In this document: in pieces, positions 1-7,306 of the stretch | Position numbering within the stretch: the stretch's first letter is position 1 | Layout of the letters: each line of letters begins with the position of its first letter | Assembly (NCBI GenBank): GCA_949291945.1 | Contig: CASEXH010000021.1 | Coordinates: 1-64,000 of the forward strand | DNA: 64,000 bases | Source: an uncultured Bacillota bacterium | GTDB taxonomy: Bacteria > Bacillota > Clostridia > Lachnospirales > Lachnospiraceae | Direction of reading: 5' to 3' | Translations under genes and position numbers: made by a program | The notes under the pieces: model-generated | The model's database searches: none | What the model was told of the DNA's origin: nothing | What the model saw: only the letters and a program-made list of their open reading frames with translations

Positions 1-3000
1 ACTGTAAGCGGTGACTTTACAGCGACAGAAGGTGAAAAACTAGTAGTAAATGTTCAGAAAATCGCAACAGATGTTACCATGAATATTCAGTTTAAGTATG
101 GAGACGAGGTAGTAGCTGGAGGCGATTATACAGTACCAGAAGGTGTCCAGAATTATTCTGTATTAGAGCAGTATGTACCGGAAGGCTATGAGATGACTGT
201 AAGCGGTGACTTTACAGCGACAGAAGGTGGAAAACTAGTAGTAAATATTGAGAAGATTTCAAAAGAAATTATCATGAACATCCAGTTTAAAGACGGAGCT
301 GAAGTCGTAGCTGGAGGCGATTACTTAGTGCCAGAAGGAGTTCAGAATTACTCTGTATTAGAGAAATACGTACCGGAAGGCTACAAAATGACCGTAAGTG
401 GTGACTTTATGGCATCAGAAGGCGGCAAGCTGGAAGTAAACATTGAGAAGATCTCAAAAGAAGTCATCATGAACATCCAGTTTAAAGATGGAGACGAGGT
501 AGTAGCTGGAGGCGATTATTTCGTACCAGAAGGAGTTCAGAACTATTCTGTACTGGAGAAATATGTACCAGCAGGTTATGAGATGACTGTAAGCGGTGAC
601 TTCATGGTGACAGAAGGCGGCAGCCTGGTTGTACCTGTTGAAAAGAAAAATACAGAGGTTACCATGAATATTGTTTTCAGAGATGCAGAAGGCAACAGCA
701 TGGGTGGCGGTGACTATAAAGTACCAGCTGGTATCCAGAAGTATTCTGTATTAGATCAGTATGCACCAGAAGGCTATGTAATAGCTGAAAGCGGTGACTT
801 CATGGCAGAAGAAGGTGCACACCTGGATGTAAGAGTTGAAAAAGAAGATACGACAGTTATCATGAACATTCTCTTCAAATACGGCGATGTTATTGTAGGC
901 GGCGGTGACTATTTTGTACCGGAAGGCGTACAGAACTATTCCGTACTGAAAGAGTATGTGCCAGAAGGCTATGTAATGACTGTAAGCGGTGACTTCATGG
1001 CAGAAGAAGGCGGCAAGCTGGAAGTTAATGTGGACAAGGCTGAAAAAGATGTCATCATGAACATCCAGTTTAAAGATGGCGATGAGGTAATTGCAGGCGG
1101 CGATTATTTCGTACCAGAAGGTGTAAATAATTATTCTGTTCTGGAACAGTACGTACCGGAAGGATACCAGATGACTGTAAGCGGTGACTTTTTCGCAGAA
1201 GAGGGAGCACATCTGGATGTAAACGTTGAGAAAATCCAGAAAGACATTATTATGAACATCTCCTTCAAAGATGGCGATGAAGTAGTGGCTGGAGGAGATT
1301 ACTTCGTGCCAGAAGGAATCCAGAACTATTCCGTATTAGAACAGTATGTACCGGAAGGATATCAGATGACTGTAAGCGGCGACTTCTTCGCAGTAGAAGG
1401 CTCACACCTGGATGTAAATGTAGAGAAGATCCAGAAAGATATCATCATGAACATTTCCTTCAAAGATGGCGATGAGGTTATTGCCGGAGGAGATTACTTC
1501 GTACCAGAAGGAATCCAGAACTACTCTGTATTAGAGCAGTACGTACCAGCAGGATATCAGATGACTGTAAGCGGAGATTTCTTCGCAGCAGAAGGCTCAC
1601 ACCTGGATGTAAATGTAGAGAAGATCCAGAAAGATATCATCATGAACATTTCCTTCAAAGACGGCGATGAAGTTATCGCCGGAGGAGATTACTTCGTACC
1701 GGAAGGAATCCAGAACTACTCTGTATTAGAGCAGTACGTACCGGAAGGATATCAGATGACTGTAAGCGGCGACTTCTTCGCAGTAGAAGGCTCACACCTG
1801 GATGTAAATGTAGAAAAGATCCAGAAAGACATCATCATGAATATCCAGTTTAAAGATGGCGATGAAGTTATCGCTGGAGGAGATTACTTCGTACCGGAAG
1901 GAATCCAGAACTACTCAGTACTGGAAAAATATGTACCAGAAGGTTATGAGATGACCGTAAGCGGCGACTTCTTCGCAGTAGAAGGTTCACACTTAGATGT
2001 AAATGTTCAGAAAATCCAGAGAGATATCATCATGAACATTTCCTTCAAAGACGGCGATGAAGTTATCGCCGGAGGAGATTACTTCGTACCGGAAGGAATC
2101 CAGAACTACTCAGTACTGGAGAAATATGTACCAGAAGGTTATGAAATGACTGTCAGCGGAGACTTCTTTGCAATCGAAGGTTCACATCTGGATGTAAATG
2201 TTCAGAAGATTTCCAGAGAGATCATTATGAACATCCAGTTTAAGGACGGCGATGAAGTTATCGCCGGAGGAGATTACTTCGTACCGGAAGGAATTCAGAA
2301 CTACTCAGTACTGGAGAAATATGTACCAGAAGGCTATGAGATGACCGTAAGCGGAGACTTCTTTGCGATCGAAGGTTCACATCTGGATGTAAGTGTGAGA
2401 AAGATTGAGAAAGAGACAGCTCTGACAATTACTTTTGAAACGGTTTATGGAGAATATGTAGGAAAGACATATGTTTCAACAACAGAGCAAGGCAGCCCGG
2501 ATGAACTGTATACCTTTAAATTAGGTACAGATTTCCAGCTTCCGGAAGGCTATCAGCTGGCAACCGGTGTTGAACAGGATATTGATATCCAGATTCCATA
2601 TGGCTCCGTAGGCGGTCACACGATGATTGTAGAACCTATTGCACAGGAACAGAATCAGACAAAACTGACAATTACCTTTGAAACCATTTATGGTGAGGTA
2701 GTTGGAAGAACGGAGCTGACACCAGCAGTAGAGGGTGAGACTGGTGATCTCTGTACATTTGTATTAGGTATAGATTTCCAGCTTCCAGAAGGCTATCAGC
2801 TGGCAACAGGTGTTGACCAGATTACAGAAATCCAGATTCCATATGGTTCCGTAGGCGGACATACTATGTTGGTAGAAGCTGTTCCGACAGATCCAGATCA
2901 GCCGACAGATCCAGATCAGCCGACAGATCCAGATCAGCCGACAGATCCAGATCAGCCAACAGATCCAGATCAGCCAACAGATCCAGATCAGCCGACAGAT

Positions 3001-3165
3001 CCAGATCAGCCGACAGATCCAGATCAGCCAACAGATCCAGATCAGCCGACAGATCCAGATCAGCCAACAGATCCAGATCAGCCGACAGATCCAAGTAGAT
3101 CCAGATCAGCCGACTACTCCAGGCCAGCCGGAAACTCCGGAAGAAACAAATCCCGGACAAAGTGA
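1..3165 (+). CDS. Repetitive cell-surface protein, 5' end outside window
   Basis: The reading frame is open from base 1, so the start lies upstream. It encodes a tail piece of one repeat, twelve full repeats of about 65 residues (consensus start MNIQFKDGDEV, with VPEG.QNYSVL and MTVSGDF inside), two diverged modules of about 75 residues beginning LTITFET, and a PTDPDQ tract. It then runs into an unrelated arginine/serine-rich end (SRSRSADYSRPAG) and stops at 3165. The next frame over continues a sensible Pro/Thr-rich linker and a cell-wall sorting signal, so I infer that the natural protein is longer and that a frameshift near 3091-3100 cuts it. I do not recognise the 65-residue module. Its beta-rich, regularly repeated composition suits a stalk or adhesin exposed on the wall. 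Function is unknown; the surface location is inferred from the downstream anchor. Confidence 0.85.
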   Translation, partial: TVSGDFTATEGEKLVVNVQKIATDVTMNIQFKYGDEVVAGGDYTVPEGVQNYSVLEQYVPEGYEMTVSGDFTATEGGKLVVNIEKISKEIIMNIQFKDGAEVVAGGDYLVPEGVQNYSVLEKYVPEGYKMTVSGDFMASEGGKLEVNIEKISKEVIMNIQFKDGDEVVAGGDYFVPEGVQNYSVLEKYVPAGYEMTVSGDFMVTEGGSLVVPVEKKNTEVTMNIVFRDAEGNSMGGGDYKVPAGIQKYSVLDQYAPEGYVIAESGDFMAEEGAHLDVRVEKEDTTVIMNILFKYGDVIVGGGDYFVPEGVQNYSVLKEYVPEGYVMTVSGDFMAEEGGKLEVNVDKAEKDVIMNIQFKDGDEVIAGGDYFVPEGVNNYSVLEQYVPEGYQMTVSGDFFAEEGAHLDVNVEKIQKDIIMNISFKDGDEVVAGGDYFVPEGIQNYSVLEQYVPEGYQMTVSGDFFAVEGSHLDVNVEKIQKDIIMNISFKDGDEVIAGGDYFVPEGIQNYSVLEQYVPAGYQMTVSGDFFAAEGSHLDVNVEKIQKDIIMNISFKDGDEVIAGGDYFVPEGIQNYSVLEQYVPEGYQMTVSGDFFAVEGSHLDVNVEKIQKDIIMNIQFKDGDEVIAGGDYFVPEGIQNYSVLEKYVPEGYEMTVSGDFFAVEGSHLDVNVQKIQRDIIMNISFKDGDEVIAGGDYFVPEGIQNYSVLEKYVPEGYEMTVSGDFFAIEGSHLDVNVQKISREIIMNIQFKDGDEVIAGGDYFVPEGIQNYSVLEKYVPEGYEMTVSGDFFAIEGSHLDVSVRKIEKETALTITFETVYGEYVGKTYVSTTEQGSPDELYTFKLGTDFQLPEGYQLATGVEQDIDIQIPYGSVGGHTMIVEPIAQEQNQTKLTITFETIYGEVVGRTELTPAVEGETGDLCTFVLGIDFQLPEGYQLATGVDQITEIQIPYGSVGGHTMLVEAVPTDPDQPTDPDQPTDPDQPTDPDQPTDPDQPTDPDQPTDPDQPTDPDQPTDPDQPTDPDQPTDPDQPTDPSRSRSADYSRPAGNSGRNKSRTK
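79..2421 (+). repeat. Twelve tandem coding repeats of about 195 bp
   Basis: Each unit encodes about 65 residues starting MNI(Q/S/V/L)F. Units 7 to 12 are nearly identical at the DNA level, while units 4 and 5 are the most diverged (unit 4 has MNIVFRDAEG and one extra residue). Recent duplication of the later units is the simplest reading. Copy number probably varies between strains. Confidence 0.9.
2884..3081 (+). repeat. Eleven tandem 18-bp repeats encoding PTDPDQ
   Basis: Eleven consecutive copies of an 18-bp unit (ccgacagatccagatcag, with a g/a change at one codon third position) encode PTDPDQ. The unit is divisible by three, so whole-unit gain or loss keeps frame. The array ends in an irregular piece at 3091-3100 that shifts the frame. 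The tract forms an extended Pro/Asp-rich wall-spanning linker. Confidence 0.95.
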
Positions 3166-3394
3166 GAATACCGGAAACAATGGAACTGTGGTAGAAGAAG
3201 TAAAAGATACAAACAAAGACAGCCAGAAAGCAGAAGCAGTAAAAGGTGAAAAAGAAGCTCAGACAAATAAAGAAAGTAATCAGAAAAAATCACCAAAAAC
3301 TGGAGATACTGCAAATGCTGCAGCTGCAGCTGCAGGATTATTTGGAAGTGCTATAGCTCTTGGCGCTGCACTGATCAGAAGAGTTCGTCGATAA
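3098..3394 (+). pseudogene. Out-of-frame C-terminal anchor of the surface protein (LPXTG-like)
   Basis: Read in the +1 frame relative to the repeat protein, this stretch gives PDQPTTPGQPETPEETNPG, a Lys/Glu-rich spacer, then the sortase-like motif SPKTG, an Ala/Gly-rich hydrophobic helix (AAAAAAGLFGSAIALGAALI) and the positive tail RRVRR. That order is the classic Gram-positive cell-wall sorting signal. There is no good ribosome binding site of its own. It is best read as the displaced 3' end of the upstream gene, separated by a 4-base irregularity in the 18-bp repeats. It could be a real mutation, phase variation or an assembly error in a repeat. Confidence 0.8.
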
Positions 3395-3423
3395 TCCTGG
3401 TTTAATTGCATACATACTTTAAG

Positions 3424-3466
3424 CCACGGGGTTGCTGCTTTATAAGCAGCGGCCCCGTAGTTTGTA
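3424..3466 (+). terminator. Rho-independent terminator after the surface protein
   Basis: Stem of about 15 pairs (3426-3440 with 3443-3457, including two G-U pairs) and a short loop, followed by a modest T-rich stretch. It lies 30 bases after the sorting-signal stop, which supports 3394 as the true end of the upstream gene. Confidence 0.7.
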
Positions 3467-3483
3467 TCAAGGCGGAATGATTT

Positions 3484-4026
3484 ATGAAAAAGATGAAAAA
3501 GTATTTTGTGATTTTAATATGCATAATTCTTGTCTGTTGTGGCGGATGCAGAGAAAAAAATAAGAATGGAAATATTGAGTACATTTCTGATCAAGTCAAG
3601 GAGACTGATGAAGAATATACGGAGAAGGAGCTTGAAAAAATACAGACAGGCATTCGACAATGGGCAGAAGGATTTCTGATGGTGGGCAGTGATGTGACAG
3701 ACGAGGAGCGAAGACTGATTAATCAATCCTTTGACAAATGCATCGTATCAGAGGAAGACCGGAAAAAAGTAGCAGAAGACCGGCAGGAATTTTACGAGGA
3801 CAGCTATATTAAGATTGGTCTGATTGATACGAATATCGAAGATGCCCGGAAAGTGAAATATGAGGACGAAGAACTGGGGAAAGTTACCTGCGAGATACAA
3901 ATTTATGGAACCAGAAATAGTAATAGATTTCAGCGCAAATATGATCTGGAGTTGGTCATTTCTTTTGAAGACAGTGTTTCTGTAAAAGAAATTGACAAAA
4001 TTGACTGGAATTCTGCCGAATTTTAA
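3484..4026 (+). CDS. Small lipoprotein of unknown function
   Basis: 180 residues. The N-terminus is a lipoprotein signal peptide: MKKMKK, a hydrophobic run, then the lipobox VCCGGC, so the mature protein should be lipid-anchored outside the membrane. The rest is highly charged, with Glu-rich helical sequence at about 30-60 and a probable beta domain at about 100-180. I recognise no family. It sits alone between the surface-protein terminator and the cysK promoter. The ATG at 3484 follows a weak GGCGGAATG-like ribosome site. Confidence 0.75.
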   Translation: MKKMKKYFVILICIILVCCGGCREKNKNGNIEYISDQVKETDEEYTEKELEKIQTGIRQWAEGFLMVGSDVTDEERRLINQSFDKCIVSEEDRKKVAEDRQEFYEDSYIKIGLIDTNIEDARKVKYEDEELGKVTCEIQIYGTRNSNRFQRKYDLELVISFEDSVSVKEIDKIDWNSAEF

Positions 4027-4056
4027 ATGGCAATTTCAATTAAACAGAAACAAGGG

Positions 4057-4085
4057 TTGACAAAGTCTTTCGAATAATATATTAT
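4057..4085 (+). promoter_or_regulatory. Sigma-A promoter of cysK
   Basis: TTGACA at 4057-4062, a 17-bp spacer, and TATTAT at 4080-4085. This is close to consensus and lies 40 bases before the cysK start. Confidence 0.8.
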
Positions 4086-4105
4086 TCCTATAGAATTACT
4101 AGGAA
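4085..4105 (+). promoter_or_regulatory. Likely Rrf2 (CymR/IscR-type) operator
   Basis: Inverted repeat TTCCTA (4085-4090) and TAGGAA (4100-4105) around an AT-rich centre, starting on the last base of the -10 box and covering the start site. Rrf2 cysteine regulators bind dyads of this kind, and an Rrf2 gene is the second gene of this operon, so autoregulated repression is likely. Confidence 0.6.
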
Positions 4106-4124
4106 ATAAGAAAGGCGGTATTTT

Positions 4125-5060
4125 ATGGCAGAGAAAATTTATACAAGCGTTGAGGAACTGATAGGAAAAACCCCTCTGATGGAGATCCGGAACATTGAGA
4201 GAGAAAAAGGTCTGGAAGCCAGGGTGCTGGTCAAGCTGGAATATCTGAATCCGGCAGGCAGTGTAAAGGACAGAATCGCCAGGAACATGATCCAGGATGC
4301 AGAGGAGAAAGGGCTTTTAAAGCCTGGGGCCACCATTATTGAGCCTACATCAGGAAACACAGGCATCGGTCTGGCTGCCATTGCAGCTTCCAAAGGCTAT
4401 CGTCTGATCCTGACCATGCCGGAGACCATGAGTGTGGAGCGGAGAAATATCCTGAAGGCATATGGGGCAGAAATTGTCCTTACCGAGGGTGCCAGAGGAA
4501 TGACAGGAGCTATTGAAAAAGCAGAAGAACTGGCAAAAGAGATTTCCGGAAGTTTCCTTACCCGTCAGTTTGAAAATCCGGCAAATCCAGAGGCTCACAG
4601 AAAGACCACCGGGCCGGAAATCTGGCAGGATACCGATGGGAAAGTAGACATCCTTGTAGCAGGTGTGGGAACCGGCGGAACCATTACAGGAACCGGAGAG
4701 TATCTGAAATCCCAGAATCCTCAGGTGAAAGTAGTTGCCGTAGAGCCTTCGGATTCTCCTGTGCTTTCCGGGGGAGCTCCAGGGCCTCATAAACTTCAGG
4801 GAATCGGCGCAGGATTTGTTCCCAAAGCTCTCAATACACAGGTTTATGATGAAATACTGACTCTGGGAAGTGAGGAATCCTTTGCCGCAGCAAAGCTTCT
4901 GGCTCACAAAGAAGGTATCCTGGTGGGGATTTCTTCAGGGGCAGCTCTCCACGGAGCCATGGAGCTGGCCAGGAGACCGGAGAATAAAGGAAAGACCATT
5001 GTAGTGATCTTGCCGGACAGCGGAGACAGATATTACTCTACACCGCTTTTTGAGGGATAA
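4125..5060 (+). CDS. cysK: Cysteine synthase (O-acetylserine sulfhydrylase)
   Basis: 311 residues, normal for the family. It makes L-cysteine from O-acetylserine and sulfide with pyridoxal phosphate in the cytoplasm. Visible motifs: the PLP lysine in NPAGSVKDR (K48), the substrate loop TSGNTG (75-80), the phosphate-binding [10 protein letters not shown], and [11 protein letters not shown] near the C-terminus. A good ribosome site (AAAGGCGG) precedes the ATG. It shares an operon with the Rrf2 regulator whose start follows one base after the cysK stop. In Bacillus, CysK also acts as a partner of the Rrf2 protein CymR, so the linkage fits cysteine-responsive control. No sign of damage. Confidence 0.95.
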   Translation: MAEKIYTSVEELIGKTPLMEIRNIEREKGLEARVLVKLEYLNPAGSVKDRIARNMIQDAEEKGLLKPGATIIEPTSGNTGIGLAAIAASKGYRLILTMPETMSVERRNILKAYGAEIVLTEGARGMTGAIEKAEELAKEISGSFLTRQFENPANPEAHRKTTGPEIWQDTDGKVDILVAGVGTGGTITGTGEYLKSQNPQVKVVAVEPSDSPVLSGGAPGPHKLQGIGAGFVPKALNTQVYDEILTLGSEESFAAAKLLAHKEGILVGISSGAALHGAMELARRPENKGKTIVVILPDSGDRYYSTPLFEG

Positions 5061-5061
5061 G

Positions 5062-5496
5062 ATGAAGATTTCAACAAAAGGAAGATATGCGCTACGCCTG
5101 ATGCTGGATATCGCAGTCCATGATACGGGAGAGCCTGTAAGGATCCGGGATATCGCAGCCAGACAGGAAATTTCTGTGAAATACCTGGAACAGATCGTGG
5201 CTGTTCTGGTTAAGGCCGGATATGTAAAAAGCATCCGGGGTCCCCAAGGCGGATACCGGCTTGCCAGGAAGCCGGAAGAATATCCCCTGGGAGATATCCT
5301 GAGACTGACGGAAGGCAGTCTTGCCCCGGTAGAATGCCTGGAGGGAGAAGTGAATCCCTGTCCCAGAGCGGCTGACTGTATTACACTTTTATTCTGGAAA
5401 AAACTGGATAAAGCTATTCGGGAAGTGACGGAGGGCTATACCCTGGAAGACCTTGTGAACTGGAGAGCCCAGGCAGGAAATAATTATATTATTTAA
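5062..5496 (+). CDS. Rrf2-family transcriptional regulator (CymR/IscR-like)
   Basis: 144 residues from the ATG at 5062, chosen because MKISTKGRYALR is the family's usual start; a GAGGG ribosome site lies inside the end of cysK. The N-terminal winged helix (about 1-80) has the typical EISVKYLEQI and GPQGGYRL segments. Three cysteines at about 92, 100 and 106 (spacing C-x7-C-x5-C) resemble the cluster-binding cysteines of IscR, whose spacing is x5/x5, so it could carry an iron-sulfur cluster. The cysK linkage favours a CymR-like role in sulfur control; I cannot decide between the two. It probably binds the dyad in the cysK promoter. Confidence 0.9.
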   Translation: MKISTKGRYALRLMLDIAVHDTGEPVRIRDIAARQEISVKYLEQIVAVLVKAGYVKSIRGPQGGYRLARKPEEYPLGDILRLTEGSLAPVECLEGEVNPCPRAADCITLLFWKKLDKAIREVTEGYTLEDLVNWRAQAGNNYII

Positions 5497-5497
5497 A

Positions 5498-5547
5498 AAA
5501 AGAAGCAGACATATAGGAGGAAAGCCTGTATGGTCTGCTTCTTTTTG
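5498..5547 (+). terminator. Terminator of the cysK-rrf2 operon
   Basis: Arms AAGAAGCAGAC (ending 5510) and GTCTGCTTCTT (5533-5543) with a 22-base loop, followed by TTT. Perfect pairing and position right after the stop make this a confident call. Confidence 0.85.
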
Positions 5548-5548
5548 T

Positions 5549-5865
5549 ACGACACACCCGGACTGCGACAGGACTTGCCTGGAGTTATCCGCAGTATCGC
5601 ATTAAAATAGGAAAGGATTCTTTCCTATCTAATGGCGGGATTCCGCCGATACGCCTGAATATCTTTAGAGCCCCGCCACCGGACCGGACATGAGTTCCCG
5701 GTCCTTGTGACATCCCCGGGATATGCATGAAAACATATCTGTTCCGGAGATGCCTGGCTAAGGCTGGACAGCGGACTGTCCAGCTTGTGCGGCAGTCGCC
5801 AAAAGGACATACGAGCATGTCCCCTTGGCTCGTTGCACGCAAAAATAAAGAAAAATGTGATATAT
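5549..5865. other. Intergenic region with repeat-derived sequence, no gene seen
   Basis: About 320 bases between convergent operons. No ORF here has a ribosome site. It contains a repeat copy also found before pyrG (5565-5633), a small hairpin GGCGG-attc-CCGCC-like at 5635, and around 5790-5840 a piece (CGGCAGTCGC, then GGCTCGTTGCACG) that is the reverse complement of sequence near 10065-10090. It appears to be assembled from dispersed extragenic elements. Confidence 0.5.
5565..5633. repeat. Dispersed intergenic repeat, copy A
   Basis: The first 38 bases match 10115-10152 with 5 mismatches. The next segment forms a hairpin with arms ATAGGAAAG and CTTTCCTAT, equivalent to the longer perfect hairpin in copy B. 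Base changes in the two hairpins compensate each other. Confidence 0.7.
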
Positions 5866-5903
5866 GTAATCGGAAAATGACGGGGTATCATTTCCCTGAT
5901 TAC
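5866..5903 (-). terminator. Possible terminator of glnN-purF
   Basis: On the minus strand GTAATC pairs with GATTAC and GGAAATGA with TCATTTtCC around a short loop, overlapping the purF stop. There is no clean T-run directly after it, so it may be weak. Confidence 0.4.
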
Positions 5904-7291
5904 CGGATCTTCATGGGATACTGATTATCAAAGCAGGCCTTACAGATAGGAAGGTCTCCTACCATGGACTGAAGGTCTTCGATTTTCATGTATCCCAGAG
6001 AATCTGCCCCGATCATGGAACAGATTTCTTCTGTGGAATGGGAAGAGGCGATCAATTGCTTGTTGGATGGTATATCCGTGCCAAAATAGCAGGGATATAA
6101 AAAGGGGGGTGAACTGATCCGTACATGGACGCTTACGGCCCCTGCCTTTTTCAGCATATGAATCAGATTGGCGATGGTGGTGCCCCGGACGATAGAGTCG
6201 TCCACTAATACGATACGCTTTCCTTTTACCACAGACTCCAAAACATTGAGCTTAAGGCGGACGCTGTTTTCCCGCTCTTTCTGAGTAGGTTTGATAAAGG
6301 TCCTGCCTACATAGCTGTTTTTATAGAAAGCAAGGCCGAAGGGGATCCCGGAAGCCTCTGAGAAGCCTTTTGCTGCGGGAATACCGGAGTCCGGAACCCC
6401 GCAGACCAGATCTGCTTCCACCGGATAGGATTTTGCCAGAGCGGCTCCTGCCCGGATTCGGGCGTCATAGATATTAATATTATCCATGGTGCTGTCCAGC
6501 CTTGCAAAATAAATATATTCAAAGATACAGTGAGCTTTTTTTTCCTGACAGAGCGTATAGTCAGAAGAAATCCCCTGTTCTGTAATAGTGATGATCTCAC
6601 CGGGGCGGATATCCCGGACAAATTCAGCGCCAACGCTTTGGAGGGCGCAGCTTTCAGAAGCCAGGATATAGGCGCTGTCTCTCTTTCCAAGACACAAGGG
6701 TTTCAGGCCAAGGGGATCCCGGACGCCGATAAGCTTTCTGGGGCTGGCGATGACCAGACCGTAAGCTCCCCGGATCATGCCGGCGGTTTTTAGGATAGCT
6801 TCCTCTACGCTTTTGGAGTTGATACGCTCTCTTGCGATACAGTAGGCAATTACCTCTGAATCAGTAGTAGTATGAAAGAGGGCGCCGTTTCTCTCCAGAT
6901 GATCCCGCAGCTCCTGGGCGTTTACCAGGTTCCCGTTGTGGGCCAGAGCCAGAGTTCCCTTTACATAGTTCAGCACCAAAGGCTGGGCGTTAGCCAGAGT
7001 GGTGGCTCCTGTGGTGGAGTACCGCACATGTCCGATTCCCAGATTGCCATGGAGGCTGTGGAGGTTTTCTTCTTTAAATACCTCGCTGACCAGTCCCATG
7101 CCTTTGTGGGAATCAATGTTTCCCTTAGGTCCTTTGGTGTTGCTTACGGCAATGCCGCAGGACTCCTGCCCTCTGTGCTGGAGAGCAGAGAGTCCATAGT
7201 AGATAGAAGGCGCTACGTCATCTCCGGAAAAGTCATAGATACCGAAAACGCCGCAGGCTTCTTTGATTTCATATTGTGCATCCAGTTCCAT
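5900..7291 (-). CDS. purF: Amidophosphoribosyltransferase
   Basis: 463 residues. It catalyses the first step of purine synthesis, PRPP plus glutamine to phosphoribosylamine, in the cytoplasm. A 12-residue propeptide (MELDAQYEIKEA) precedes the catalytic cysteine C13 of the glutaminase domain (CGVFGIYDF). The C-terminal half is a phosphoribosyltransferase domain with the PRPP loop VLVDDSIVRGTT. Cysteines in HCIFEYIYF, YPCYFGTD and the final ICKACF match the iron-sulfur ligands of the Bacillus-type enzyme. The ribosome site AAAGGAG lies before the ATG at 7291. It follows glnN by 15 bases on the same strand, an unusual pairing of a glutamine maker and a glutamine user. Confidence 0.96.
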   Translation of the reverse strand: MELDAQYEIKEACGVFGIYDFSGDDVAPSIYYGLSALQHRGQESCGIAVSNTKGPKGNIDSHKGMGLVSEVFKEENLHSLHGNLGIGHVRYSTTGATTLANAQPLVLNYVKGTLALAHNGNLVNAQELRDHLERNGALFHTTTDSEVIAYCIARERINSKSVEEAILKTAGMIRGAYGLVIASPRKLIGVRDPLGLKPLCLGKRDSAYILASESCALQSVGAEFVRDIRPGEIITITEQGISSDYTLCQEKKAHCIFEYIYFARLDSTMDNINIYDARIRAGAALAKSYPVEADLVCGVPDSGIPAAKGFSEASGIPFGLAFYKNSYVGRTFIKPTQKERENSVRLKLNVLESVVKGKRIVLVDDSIVRGTTIANLIHMLKKAGAVSVHVRISSPPFLYPCYFGTDIPSNKQLIASSHSTEEICSMIGADSLGYMKIEDLQSMVGDLPICKACFDNQYPMKIR

Positions 7292-7306
7292 TTGGAGTAG
7301 GCTCCT

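Noticed and set aside
2864..3160. 98-residue minus-strand ORF with repeated LDLSAD
   Set aside because: A mirror of the 18-bp repeats in the surface protein gene.
5727..5924. 65-residue ORF between the rrf2 and purF genes
   Set aside because: No ribosome site, overlaps the purF end on the other strand and dispersed repeat sequence, no protein-like composition.
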